Assembly: GCA_947502635.1 (NCBI GenBank)
Contig: CANNAN010000016.1
Location: 20,813-84,812 of the forward strand
Length of the DNA: 64,000 nt
Source: an uncultured Flavobacteriaceae bacterium
GTDB lineage: Bacteria; Bacteroidota; Bacteroidia; Flavobacteriales; Flavobacteriaceae
Direction: 5' to 3'
Below the pieces are notes generated by a model. It was not told the origin of the DNA, did no database searches, and saw only the letters and a list, made by a program, of their open reading frames with translations. Each line of letters begins with the position of its first letter. Positions within the stretch are counted from its first letter, which is position 1. Both the position numbers and the translations under genes were made by a program. Of the stretch, positions 28,345 through 38,987 are shown one piece after another.

Positions 28345-30000
28345 TTATAAGTTTTTAAAAGTAATAGGAATTCCGTAAGCCACCTTAACAGATTGTCCTT
28401 CTTTTTCTGCAGGCTTCATTTTAGGTAAAAGCTTAATAATACGTTTAGCTTCATCTTCTAAACTTTTATCTGGCCCTCTTGATTGTATGTTACCTACATT
28501 TCCATTAGAATCTATATTAAACAAAATTAATACACGTCCTTCTATATTATTTTCCTGTGCCGTTTCTGGGTAGCGAAAATTTTTGGCTATATGGGAACGC
28601 ATTTTATTTTGAAAACATTTTTTAGATTCTTCTTTTGATACCCTTTCACATCCAGGAAGTGTGGGTGCCTTTTCAATAAGATCAAAAGGCATAGCAATGT
28701 TTTTATTTATTATTGCTTTTTTCTGGGCTATTTTATTTTCAATTTCTGCTTTTTTTGCATCGGCAATAAGTATTTTTGAACGGTTACCCTGAGAAAACAT
28801 ATTTAAAAATTCTTTATTTCCATACCAATTATCCAAAGCTTTATTATTAGAATTATCTTTTGACAATACATATCCCACACAATCTTTGAAATGCACATCT
28901 GTAATTTTAATTTTTTCTAAGTTTTCTTGATTTGTTAGAATTTTATCTTCTAATATAATTGCTGGCTTAAAACCAGAAATCACACTTTTATTCATGTTAA
29001 GCGTAGTATTATGCCCCACATGAACACCTTCTTTTATCAATCCTGCTTGAATATCAAATTTTAAATCCTTACTATTATTAATTAATTGCAAATTTTCGGC
29101 AACTAAAATTGTACCTTTTTTAGAAAAATCAACATTTTCTTTTTTGTCATAAGATTCTATGTTTAAGCACCTTGCTCCCCTACTGTTGGATGTATAAGGA
29201 AATCTAATTGCTAATGAATTATTTAACTGACATTTAGCACCAAAATTAAGGCTAAAATCATTTCCACTAGATCTATAAGAAACCATATTCTTTAAATTAA
29301 CCTCTCCACCCCAAACTTTAAAAGAATCTCCCGCAGAATAACTTACCATCACATTTTCTATAATGGTTTCATTGCCTACACCTGCCAATAATAGACCACT
29401 AAAACTACCACCTACTGCGTATTCTTTTTTACCTGCATATTCAATTCTTACAAATCTTATAATACCAGAGCTATTTATAACATTTTCACCTCCGTAATTT
29501 GTATTTTTATAAAGCTTAGGCTCTAATTCTGAATAAAAAGAAGAAACAGAAGCTCTTCCAAATTTATTTGAAGGGCCATCTCCTAATAAAATTATACCTC
29601 CCCAATCCCCTGCTTTTTTAACACTTCTATTTGATGTAAAAACGATCGGATCTGTTTCTAAACCATCTGCAATAAGTTTTGCGCCTTTAGCTATAGTTAG
29701 AGATCCTTTTGTATCATAATCTCCAATTATTACTGTACCTGGTTCTATAGTAAGTGTAACACCTTCTTTTATAAAAACATGCCCTAGCAATAAGTAAGTT
29801 TCTTTTTTATAAAGTTTACGGTCTTCAATAATTTCGCCTGTCAATATCTCCGAAGGCTCATTATTTTCGGCTAAATTTGGTTTAAAATCTGTCCAATGTT
29901 TTAACCATGTATTCTTTGTTATTATTTCCTCTTCCTGTTGAGCATATGTATTACATATTATCAAGAAAAAGAACAAAAATATTGTAAGGAAATTTTTCAT
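28345..30000 (-). CDS. Secreted beta-helix protein with C-terminal TonB domain
   Basis: The 551-residue product has a cleavable signal peptide (ends NTYAQ) instead of the usual TonB membrane anchor. Residues about 60-340 form a right-handed beta-helix-like run (VTLTIEPGTVIIGDYDTKG; GSLTIAKGAKLIADG; GDWGGIILLGDGPS) similar to cell-surface proteins of this phylum. Residues about 455-551 are a TonB C-terminal domain (NFRYPETAQENNIEGRVLILF; YGIPITFKNL). The combination is odd, because TonB normally spans from the inner membrane. Here the domain would be free in the periplasm or attached through the beta-helix. The function is unknown; the domain may bind other partners rather than energise receptors. 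Confidence 0.8.
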   Translation of the reverse strand: MKNFLTIFLFFFLIICNTYAQQEEEIITKNTWLKHWTDFKPNLAENNEPSEILTGEIIEDRKLYKKETYLLLGHVFIKEGVTLTIEPGTVIIGDYDTKGSLTIAKGAKLIADGLETDPIVFTSNRSVKKAGDWGGIILLGDGPSNKFGRASVSSFYSELEPKLYKNTNYGGENVINSSGIIRFVRIEYAGKKEYAVGGSFSGLLLAGVGNETIIENVMVSYSAGDSFKVWGGEVNLKNMVSYRSSGNDFSLNFGAKCQLNNSLAIRFPYTSNSRGARCLNIESYDKKENVDFSKKGTILVAENLQLINNSKDLKFDIQAGLIKEGVHVGHNTTLNMNKSVISGFKPAIILEDKILTNQENLEKIKITDVHFKDCVGYVLSKDNSNNKALDNWYGNKEFLNMFSQGNRSKILIADAKKAEIENKIAQKKAIINKNIAMPFDLIEKAPTLPGCERVSKEESKKCFQNKMRSHIAKNFRYPETAQENNIEGRVLILFNIDSNGNVGNIQSRGPDKSLEDEAKRIIKLLPKMKPAEKEGQSVKVAYGIPITFKNL

Positions 30001-30028
30001 GTTAAATAATTGTTAATAATAGCAAGTC

Positions 30029-30059
30029 CAAACTTACAATTATTATCGACAAAACGCAA
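30029..30059 (-). promoter_or_regulatory. Promoter of the beta-helix/TonB gene
   Basis: On the minus strand TTG (30059-30057), 20 bases, then TAAGTTTG (30036-30029), a good Bacteroidota promoter. The ATG is about 29 bases downstream. A 12-bp direct repeat brackets its -33 element. Confidence 0.7.
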
Positions 30060-30074
30060 ATTTTATCGACAAAA
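30043..30074. repeat. 12-bp direct repeat, 20-bp period, at a promoter
   Basis: TTATCGACAAAA occurs at 30043-30054 and again exactly at 30063-30074. The start-to-start distance of 20 bases is about two helical turns. The -33 element of the promoter lies between the copies. This layout is typical of an operator bound by a dimer or by two stacked proteins. Confidence 0.6.
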
Positions 30075-30555
30075 ACACAATCGATATCATTTTTAGAAAC
30101 CAATTTACTCGAGATTAAGCCAGCGAAGTCTTTCTATGGTTATGTTTTGATCTAATTTGTGAAGTTTGTGACTTTATAAAAATATATTATTCTTAAAAGT
30201 GTGCTAAGCTTAAAAAATTAACCTTTATTTAATATTCCTAAAAAGGAATAATTTTTCAAAGTAAAGGCGAACTACAAACTTCTCCAGGTATGCATATATT
30301 GTTACAGAAACAACGGCGATAATAGAAAACGCCATGAAAAAACTATCAGATAAAGTTGTCGAGGTTATGGGAACTAATCATATCAAACTATAAAAACACC
30401 AAAGTAGATCGATTACCCACATCTGTCAATGATGACAAGTTTAAGAGAATTCTTTTCGCTTTTTATTTTTCAGACAATTTTTTTACGTTGAAAAAATCCA
30501 AACCTTTAATAAAGACTTAGGGTATGAAAGTAGAGGTATGAAACAAAACCTCAAA
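30075..30555. other. Gene-free stretch of about 480 bases
   Basis: No convincing gene is present. One open stretch on the + strand (about 30262-30392) encodes VTETTAIIENAMKKLSDKV-like sequence of about 43 codons before a TAA. A further frame follows reading DRLPTSVNDDKFKRILFAF before frameshift-like stops. These could be remains of a decayed gene, but no family is recognisable. The rest is AT-rich. It separates two genes that are both read to the left. Confidence 0.35.
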
Positions 30556-31767
30556 TTATTCACTCATTAATTTACCAACAAATGCCTCGAATTCCTTTTT
30601 AAACACAACATATTTCTCGCCTGTTGCTGGACCATTAAACCCTGTATGAATCTTTCTCACCTCTCCTTTCTTATCAATAAAAATAGTTGTTGGATAAGAC
30701 AACACATGGTTGAGCATAGGAAGTTTTTCTTGTGCCTTAACTTTACTAGTAGAACCATATTGAGCCAACAAAACTGGATAGACTATACCTGTTTTATCCT
30801 TTAAACGCTTGATATTCTTAAAAGCCGTTTCTTCTGTTTTTACATACTCAAAAGCTAAAGCAATTATTTCGATATCCTTATTTTTATTGTTTTTATAAAA
30901 TTCTGAATAAAATTTACTTTCATCCAAACAATTAGGACACCAGGTTCCCATAATTTGCACCAAAATAACTTTGTCTTTAAATCGTGTATCATTTAATGAA
31001 ACCATAGTTCCATTTTCGTCTGGAAACGAAAATTCGACTTTATCATAACCTTCATTTAAAAAAGTAAGAGTATCTGCATCTGGCAATTCAAAGGAATCAT
31101 TACGTTTAGCAACAAAAGGCTCTTGAAAATGATTTCCAGAATAAAAAGTCCCAACCATAGTACTATCGGTCACATTAGCTGTGAATAAAAAAGCATGCGC
31201 TCCATCAAAAGTTGATAATTTAAGTTGATGACCTTCTAGCACGCCTTCCAAATAGCGATAATCTCCCGTGGTCGTTCTAAAAGTACCAGTAACAATATTG
31301 TTTTTCTGACTAAAAATACCTTTTGCTATATATGTATCTTCTTTAGAATCTGGACTAAAAACAGTTTCCCAATTCCCAGAGACATCATGCTTAGCACTTG
31401 TTACAGTATTAAATCGCTGCTCATTTTTTTCTGCAGAAAATGGCATCGTTCTGTTCAAAGCTGCTTTTACAAAACTTCCAGCCAGCTTATTGTTTTCTAT
31501 TTTTGCAACCAAATACCCTTCAAAAACAGGCATTTTTATTACCACTGAGTCATCTTTATAAATGATATCGTCAACTTCAATAACTTCTTCAGCATTAAAA
31601 ATATTTAATTTGTTTTCAGAAACTACTTCAAAATTAAATGGTAAATCTACAGTTTCATTTATTTTTAATAAAGCGCGATACTCACCTCTCTCTAGCTTAT
31701 TTATTTTAACCTCTTGTTTACAAGCAAATACAAAAAAAACGAATAGCCCTACAGTGATATGTTTCAT
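30556..31767 (-). CDS. TlpA-family thioredoxin-fold lipoprotein
   Basis: TlpA-type proteins are membrane-anchored periplasmic thiol reductases. The 403-residue protein has a lipobox VFAC (Cys16), a beta-rich N-terminal region of about 230 residues, and then a thioredoxin fold with the active site WCPNC (C277, C280). The FIDKKGEVRKIHTGF segment follows near 372. The Cys pair suggests it is a working reductase. Partners may include the DsbD at the right end of the window, which could feed it electrons; that is inference. The N-terminal part is of the lipocalin-like/DUF4369 style seen in this phylum. Confidence 0.88.
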   Translation of the reverse strand: MKHITVGLFVFFVFACKQEVKINKLERGEYRALLKINETVDLPFNFEVVSENKLNIFNAEEVIEVDDIIYKDDSVVIKMPVFEGYLVAKIENNKLAGSFVKAALNRTMPFSAEKNEQRFNTVTSAKHDVSGNWETVFSPDSKEDTYIAKGIFSQKNNIVTGTFRTTTGDYRYLEGVLEGHQLKLSTFDGAHAFLFTANVTDSTMVGTFYSGNHFQEPFVAKRNDSFELPDADTLTFLNEGYDKVEFSFPDENGTMVSLNDTRFKDKVILVQIMGTWCPNCLDESKFYSEFYKNNKNKDIEIIALAFEYVKTEETAFKNIKRLKDKTGIVYPVLLAQYGSTSKVKAQEKLPMLNHVLSYPTTIFIDKKGEVRKIHTGFNGPATGEKYVVFKKEFEAFVGKLMSE

Positions 31768-31867
31768 AAAAAGATCATTTGAGTTACATTATTCGAAATA
31801 ACAACATAATACTAACAAATAAAAGATAATAATTATACTTTTTAACCCCACAAATTACAAGCATTGT

Positions 31868-31897
31868 TTGAATGCTAGCTTCAATATTTTATCTTTG
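31868..31897 (+). promoter_or_regulatory. pheT promoter (-33/-7)
   Basis: TTG (31868-31870), 19 bases, then TATCTTTG (31890-31897), an excellent match to the Bacteroidota consensus. Transcription would begin near 31903, giving a leader of about 20 bases. No T-box or attenuator is visible. Confidence 0.8.
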
Positions 31898-31921
31898 CAT
31901 TCTTAAAATAGTAAATTTTTT

Positions 31922-34348
31922 ATGAAAATTTCTTACAATTGGTTAAAGCAGTTTTTAAAAACAGAGTGGACACCAGAACAGACTAGCGAATTACTTACAG
32001 ATTTAGGACTTGAAGTTGAAGGTGTTGAAACCTACCAATCTGTAAAAGGAGGTCTGGAAGGCGTTGTTGTTGGAGAGGTTTTAACTTGTATTAAACACCC
32101 GAATGCAGATAAACTAAAAATAACCACTGTAAACATAGGAAGTGATGTTCCTTTACAAATAGTTTGTGGTGCTCCAAATGTGGCTGCTGGACAAAAAGTG
32201 CCAGTTGCAACTATTGGTACAACTTTATATACTGAAGCTGGTGAAGCTTGGACTATAAAGAAAGGAAAAATACGTGGAGAAGAAAGCCATGGAATGATTT
32301 GTGCAGAAGACGAATTGGGTCTGGGAAAATCTCATGATGGTATTATGGTTTTAAAAAATACGGTCAAAGTTGGCACACTGGCTTCAGATATTTTTGAAAT
32401 TGAAAACGATCAGGTATTTGAAATTGGATTGACTCCCAATAGAGCTGATGCTATGAGTCATTTGGGAACTGCCCGCGATTTAAAAGCTGGTTTAGTACAA
32501 AAAGATATTAATTTAGAACTTATTACTCCGTCGGTAAGTGCATTTCATATAGATAATCGTACTCTTAAAATTGACATCGATGTAAAAAACAAGGATTTAG
32601 CACCTCGCTATTGTGGCGTTACCATATCTGGGTTAAAAGTTAAAGAATCTCCTATCTGGTTACAGCATCGATTAAAAGCTATTGGCTTAAGTCCTATAAA
32701 TAACATCGTAGATGCTACTAATTATGTATTACATGAGCTGGGGCAACCCTTACATGCATTTGATGCTGTAAAAATCTCAGGGAATAAAGTGCTTGTAAAA
32801 ACTTTAGCGTCAGGAACAAAATTCACAACTTTAGATGGAGTCGAACGTGAATTGCATGAGGATGATTTAATGATTTGTGATGCCGAAAAACCGATGTGTA
32901 TTGCTGGTGTTTTTGGGGGTATTGATTCTGGAGTTACCGAAACCACAACGAGTATCTTTTTAGAAAGTGCCTATTTTAATCCTATAAGTATTCGTAAATC
33001 TGCTAAAAGGCATGGATTAAATACGGATGCTTCTTTTAGATTTGAACGCGGTATTGACCCTAATATTACAGAATATGCATTAAAACGCGCTGCATTATTG
33101 ATTCAGGAAATAGCAGGTGGTAAAATTACTAGTGATTTGATTGATCTTTATCCAAATAAAATTAAAGATTTTGAAGTTCGATTAAGTTTCGATAATGCTA
33201 AAAAACTAATTGGTGAAGACATCCCGAAAGAGGTTATAAAACGTATTCTTTCATCATTAGACATAAAAGTAAATAACGTTACCGAGGCTGGTTTAGGCTT
33301 AACAGTTCCTGCTTATAGAAACGATGTACAACGAGAGGCCGATATTATAGAAGAAATATTACGTGTATATGGATACAACAATATTAAAACTACAAAAAAA
33401 TTAAATGCATCTATCTCCAGTACATCAAAATTTGAAGATTATAAAATACAAAATACGATAGGAAACCAATTGGTCTCTCAAGGTTTTTATGAAATTCTTT
33501 CTAATTCATTAACCACTCCTAATTATACAGCCTTAAGTGAACAATTAAAGGAAGCGCATGATATTAATATCCTAAACGCTTTAAGTAATGACCTGTCTGT
33601 ATTAAGACAATCGCTATTGTTTTCTGGATTAGAAGCTATATCATTTAATATTAATAGAAAACGAGCTGATTTAAAACTGTTTGAATATGGTAAAACATAT
33701 CATGGTTTTGATGATAAAAGAGAAGAGTTTAAACATTTATCACTATTTGTAACTGGAAACCAAACATCTGAGAATTGGCACAACCCAAACAAAAAAGGTA
33801 ATTTCTTTTTAATTAAGGGATACATTATTGCTGTGCTAGAACGCTTAGGTATTTCAAGATTTAATGAAACCTCTGTAAATAATGATTTTTTCAGTGAGGG
33901 ATTGAGTTTTAGTCAAGGAAAGAACAAATTAGTTGACTTTGGATTAATTAAAAAACCAATACTAAAGCATTTTGATATTTCTCAAGAAGTATTATTTGCA
34001 GATTTTAATTGGGATGCTATTCTAAATTTAGTGAAACATAACAAGATTACGTTTAAGGCAATTCCTAAATATCCTGAAGTACGACGAGATTTCGCCTTAT
34101 TGCTAGATGATAAAGTCTCTTTTGAATCTATTTATAAAATCGCAAAACAAAGCGAGAAACAACTATTAAAAAATGTCAATCTATTTGATGTTTATCAAGG
34201 TAAAAACTTACCAAAAGGTAAAAAGAGTTACGCCGTTAGCTTTACGTTACAAGACGAAAACAAAACCCTTACAGATAAACAGATAGATAAAATAATGAAT
34301 AAGTTACAAGCCAACTTTGAGAAGCAACTTGGAGCTGAATTAAGATAA
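31922..34348 (+). CDS. pheT: Phenylalanine-tRNA ligase beta subunit
   Basis: PheT pairs with PheS to charge tRNA-Phe. The 808-residue length is standard. A tRNA-binding (EMAP/OB) domain covers about residues 40-155 (VVGEVLTCIKHPNADKL). The B3/B4 editing region is near 215-370 (LAPRYCGVTISGL; INNIVDATNYVLHELGQPLHAFD). The B5 and catalytic-like core follows (FRFERGIDPN; DIIEEILRVYGYNNI). A C-terminal ferredoxin-fold anticodon-binding domain ends the protein (PKYPEVRRDFALLLDD). pheS is not next to it, as is common in this phylum. Confidence 0.97.
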   Translation: MKISYNWLKQFLKTEWTPEQTSELLTDLGLEVEGVETYQSVKGGLEGVVVGEVLTCIKHPNADKLKITTVNIGSDVPLQIVCGAPNVAAGQKVPVATIGTTLYTEAGEAWTIKKGKIRGEESHGMICAEDELGLGKSHDGIMVLKNTVKVGTLASDIFEIENDQVFEIGLTPNRADAMSHLGTARDLKAGLVQKDINLELITPSVSAFHIDNRTLKIDIDVKNKDLAPRYCGVTISGLKVKESPIWLQHRLKAIGLSPINNIVDATNYVLHELGQPLHAFDAVKISGNKVLVKTLASGTKFTTLDGVERELHEDDLMICDAEKPMCIAGVFGGIDSGVTETTTSIFLESAYFNPISIRKSAKRHGLNTDASFRFERGIDPNITEYALKRAALLIQEIAGGKITSDLIDLYPNKIKDFEVRLSFDNAKKLIGEDIPKEVIKRILSSLDIKVNNVTEAGLGLTVPAYRNDVQREADIIEEILRVYGYNNIKTTKKLNASISSTSKFEDYKIQNTIGNQLVSQGFYEILSNSLTTPNYTALSEQLKEAHDINILNALSNDLSVLRQSLLFSGLEAISFNINRKRADLKLFEYGKTYHGFDDKREEFKHLSLFVTGNQTSENWHNPNKKGNFFLIKGYIIAVLERLGISRFNETSVNNDFFSEGLSFSQGKNKLVDFGLIKKPILKHFDISQEVLFADFNWDAILNLVKHNKITFKAIPKYPEVRRDFALLLDDKVSFESIYKIAKQSEKQLLKNVNLFDVYQGKNLPKGKKSYAVSFTLQDENKTLTDKQIDKIMNKLQANFEKQLGAELR

Positions 34349-34404
34349 AAAATAGCTTAAGAGAATGCTTTTTTATGTCATTTCATTAAAAACAGTATAA
34401 AATT

Positions 34405-34430
34405 AAAATCCAGCAATTGCTGGATTTTTT
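34405..34430 (+). terminator. Terminator after pheT
   Basis: A perfect stem AAATCCAGCAA / TTGCTGGATTT is followed by more T. It begins 57 bases after the pheT stop and 46 bases before the next ATG. Confidence 0.85.
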
Positions 34431-34475
34431 GTTTAAAATTTTGTATATTTAAGAGAACCCTTTAATACTAGAGTT

Positions 34476-34709
34476 ATGACTGATTCAAATTATATAAAGA
34501 TATTTACAGGAAACTTTATGATTGTCCAACGTATTATTAGCGAATTAAAGGCTATTCATATTTATGCTGTTATTAAAGACCCAACAGAATCTGCTCGTTT
34601 AGGTGGCTATGGTGGTGGTATACTACCTGGATTTCAGGAAATTTTTGTAAATAAAGATGAGCTTGATAAAGCTGTACCTATAATTGAAAGCATAAATTCT
34701 GAGTCATAA
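34476..34709 (+). CDS. DUF2007 family small protein
   Basis: The 77-residue cytosolic protein matches the DUF2007 pattern (putative signal-transducing proteins). It begins YIKIFTGNFMIVQRIISELKAI, has the glycine-rich loop GGYGGGILPG near 47-56, and ends with EIFVNKDELDKAVPII. This is a single ferredoxin-like unit related to PII-like folds. No experimentally known role can be given. It is separated from pheT by a terminator and converges with a DUF3995 gene, 23 bases between stops. Confidence 0.85.
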   Translation: MTDSNYIKIFTGNFMIVQRIISELKAIHIYAVIKDPTESARLGGYGGGILPGFQEIFVNKDELDKAVPIIESINSES

Positions 34710-34732
34710 AAAGATTTAAACAAAAAGAAGCC

Positions 34733-35152
34733 TTATAGTATTTCAATTAAAACTCCAACAGTAGCAATGAAAGCACATAAAGGTGAGTAAAATTTTGTAT
34801 CTAGCTTTCCAAAAGTAGTTTGCTTTACTTTTTTAAAAAATCCAACATATTTAAAGTCTCCAACAGACCTTAAAATAAATATGATGGGTATAATCCAGCT
34901 TCCATATTTAAAAATCCAATTAGGCATGTTAAAAACTATAAGATTAGTTTTTAACAGATAAAAGAAAGCAAAACTCATAAGTCCTAATCCAACAATAGCA
35001 CTATCGATCTTTTTTGGGTTTAAAATGCGTTCCCCTGTTTCCTTTGTAGGTAGCGACTCAACAAATCCAAATGAACCACCAATCACCCAATTTAAATGAA
35101 TAATTCCTAAAATAAAAAAAATAACACTTAATACCAGTGATAATGGTGCCAT
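34733..35152 (-). CDS. DUF3995 membrane protein
   Basis: The 139-residue product has four predicted transmembrane helices (about 5-27, 50-67, 75-95, 118-138). The N-terminal helix and following loop read IIHLNWVIGGSFGF, with a Lys-rich ILNPKKIDSAIVG before helix 2, the DUF3995 pattern. Function is unknown. It lies 28 bases downstream of the ABC-F gene on the same strand, so the two are probably one transcript. Confidence 0.8.
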   Translation of the reverse strand: MAPLSLVLSVIFFILGIIHLNWVIGGSFGFVESLPTKETGERILNPKKIDSAIVGLGLMSFAFFYLLKTNLIVFNMPNWIFKYGSWIIPIIFILRSVGDFKYVGFFKKVKQTTFGKLDTKFYSPLCAFIATVGVLIEIL

Positions 35153-35180
35153 CTATACATTAGATTATTAATACCATTCA

Positions 35181-36839
<1,659 letters not shown>

Positions 36840-36917
36840 TTATTAAAAAAGTCTTTATAAACTTATTAATTTGATAAGGTTTACTCCTTGACATAAACCT
36901 TAATTTGTAAGTTTTTG

Positions 36918-36925
36918 CAAAAGTA
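36918..36925 (-). promoter_or_regulatory. ABC-F promoter -7 element
   Basis: On the minus strand this reads TACTTTTG, about 112 bases upstream of the start. A TTG lies 16 bases further upstream (36944-36942), a slightly short but usable spacing. Confidence 0.55.
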
Positions 36926-37043
36926 GAAAAATCAAATGTCACAAAGAAACTTAGATACATACTTTTTAAATAAAAAAGTTTCGTTTTACCCTGCTATAGT
37001 AATATTTAACAACGCATTAACAGCACTTTATAAATACAACGCA

Positions 37044-37051
37044 TATTTTTG
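37044..37051 (+). promoter_or_regulatory. -7 element that fixes the start of the next gene
   Basis: TATTTTTG sits on the farthest upstream possible start (TTG at 37049). A transcript from this promoter would begin near 37057, so translation must start later, at ATG 37094. Confidence 0.55.
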
Positions 37052-37093
37052 TATAATAATTTGTATTATTTTGATACTATTAGGGGGATTTTT

Positions 37094-38512
37094 ATGAAGT
37101 TACACGTTTCGATAATATTAGTACTATTGACACTTTTAGGCTGTAAGGGTAAAAGTGAAACGGGATATAATTACGCTTACATTGGTGGAGAAATTATTAA
37201 CCCAACTGCTGATTATGTCGTATTATTAAAGTCTGAAACTACTATTGATACTATTAAACTTGATAATAGAAACAGGTTTTTATACAAGGTCTTTGATTTA
37301 GAAGAAGGTTTGTATTCATTTAGACATGGCTACGAATATCAAATGATATTATTAGAACCGCAAGACAGTATTCTTTTTAGATTAAATACTTTAGATTTTG
37401 ATGAATCTCTTGTTTTCACAGGTAAAGGTGCAAAAAAAAATAATTATCTAATAAATGAGTTTTTAGAAAACGAAATTGAGGAAAAATATATTTTTAAACT
37501 TTGTCAATTAACTCCAACGATCTACCAAAATCATATAGATTCATTGAGAACTTTGAAGGTTAAAAAATTCAAGAAATTTAAAAACAAGTATGAAACCTCT
37601 CCCTTATTTGAAAAAATAGCACAAGCAAATATAGATTACGACTATTATTCAAGTAAAGAAATATATCCATTTGTGCATTACGGTAAGAATAAAGAGGCCA
37701 TTTTAAAATCGCTTCCAAAAGATTTTTATAGTTATAGAAAAAATATTAATTACAATAACGACTTATCTATTCATTACTATAAATACAATAAATTTTTAAG
37801 GTATAGCTTTAGTAATATTTCTTTGAAAGAGCACAACAATCATTCTAATGATAAACATTTTAACAGGTATTCATTATGTTATAATTTAGACAGATTAAAG
37901 CTTATTGATAGCTTAATAACAAATACTTCTATTAAAGATGGATTGCTTTATGATTTAACAATGAATTATGTATCAAAAAACAAAAATGTAGAGAATAATA
38001 ACGTCATATTAAAATCTTATTTAAGTAAAACCAAAAGTGAAAAAAGAAAAAATAAGATGATCAGTTTCACGAACTCATTAAACGAGTTAAAAATGGGTTC
38101 TAACATTCCCAATATTACACTTGTTAATCATGAAAATGTAGAAGTAGCTATGGGTTCAATCGTAGACGCCCCTAGTGTTATAAGTTTTTGGTCTCATACA
38201 TATCATGACCATTTTAGAGACAGCCATAAAGAGCTAAAGAAGCTAAAAATAAAGTATCCTGAGGTCATATTCATTACGATCAATATTGATGACTATGGAT
38301 TAGATAAGCCTGAAAAATCGCTAAAAAGAAATAGGTTTTCTTGTAAAAATGAATATGTTTTTAAAAACCCGAAAGAGGCTGCTAAGACTTTAGCTATTCA
38401 CCCAATAACAAAAGCTATAATAGTTGATAAAAACAAGAAAATAGTAAACAATAATACGAATATCTTTTCTGTTAAATTTGAGAAACAACTTTTAGGTTTA
38501 ATAAATCAATAG
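37094..38512 (+). CDS. Lipoprotein with thioredoxin-like domain lacking CxxC
   Basis: The start at 37094 is chosen because the product then begins MKLHVSIILVLLTLLGC, a good lipoprotein signal (Cys17), and because a -7 element overlaps the upstream TTG. The 472-residue protein has a beta-rich N-terminal domain (DUF4369-like, LLEPQDSILFRLNTLDFDE), a helical middle, and a C-terminal TlpA-like fold from about 345. Where WCxxC is expected it reads WSHTYH, so the redox pair is absent. The rest of the fold is kept (PEVIFITINID; PITKAIIVDKNKKIV). It may act as a binding or scaffold protein. Its 3' end was duplicated downstream. Confidence 0.82.
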   Translation: MKLHVSIILVLLTLLGCKGKSETGYNYAYIGGEIINPTADYVVLLKSETTIDTIKLDNRNRFLYKVFDLEEGLYSFRHGYEYQMILLEPQDSILFRLNTLDFDESLVFTGKGAKKNNYLINEFLENEIEEKYIFKLCQLTPTIYQNHIDSLRTLKVKKFKKFKNKYETSPLFEKIAQANIDYDYYSSKEIYPFVHYGKNKEAILKSLPKDFYSYRKNINYNNDLSIHYYKYNKFLRYSFSNISLKEHNNHSNDKHFNRYSLCYNLDRLKLIDSLITNTSIKDGLLYDLTMNYVSKNKNVENNNVILKSYLSKTKSEKRKNKMISFTNSLNELKMGSNIPNITLVNHENVEVAMGSIVDAPSVISFWSHTYHDHFRDSHKELKKLKIKYPEVIFITINIDDYGLDKPEKSLKRNRFSCKNEYVFKNPKEAAKTLAIHPITKAIIVDKNKKIVNNNTNIFSVKFEKQLLGLINQ

Positions 38513-38522
38513 CAAAAAATAT

Positions 38523-38912
38523 CTATTTGATAGTCAGAGTGTAGAATTTAGAAGTTTTATCTGAACAAAGCTTTTCTTCACCAGTTCCAGACACTTTTAA
38601 AAAGACCTCTATAGAAAACTGACCAGACTCTCTAGGAACTCCTTTTATTGTAACAGTTTGTGGGTTCCCTTCACTGGAAACCTCTAAGCCTGCTGGCAAT
38701 CCTAAAATATCGAAATAAAATGAAAAATCAGTATTATTTTTCGCTTTAATTCTAGCAGTAATAGTTTCAGTATAATACGCACTAACAAACCCTTGGTCTA
38801 AAGTTTTTTCCTTTAATTTGGGTTTTACACCAAGAATACAATTAAATACATAATCACAACCACTTAGAGAAAAAAGGAAAATTAAAAGAATTATAGGTAA
38901 ATACCTTTTCAT
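38523..38912 (-). CDS. Small lipoprotein A of a duplicated pair
   Basis: The start at 38912 gives MKRYLPIILLIFLFSLSGC, a clear lipoprotein signal (Cys19), and a product of 129 residues. Longer upstream in-frame sequence is antisense to the dead gene copy and is not believed. The mature part has a CVFNC-like pair early, a beta-sandwich pattern, and a conserved core (YYTETITARIK; GLPAGLEVS; TIKGVPRESGQFSIEVFLKV). Those motifs resemble Ig-like/cadherin-like domains of the Big or He_PIG type, where LPAGL and G.P...G mark the fold. It converges with the thioredoxin-like gene. The function is unknown. Confidence 0.75.
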   Translation of the reverse strand: MKRYLPIILLIFLFSLSGCDYVFNCILGVKPKLKEKTLDQGFVSAYYTETITARIKAKNNTDFSFYFDILGLPAGLEVSSEGNPQTVTIKGVPRESGQFSIEVFLKVSGTGEEKLCSDKTSKFYTLTIK

Positions 38913-38987
38913 ATATACAATTTTAAGAATAACAGTTATCAAATAATATGCCAGAAAATACCTCAAATTAGTGTTGCGCAAATAATA

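Noticed and set aside
37049..37093. Upstream TTG start for the thioredoxin-like lipoprotein
   Set aside because: It overlaps a -7 promoter element and adds residues before a perfect lipoprotein signal peptide; ATG at 37094 is better.
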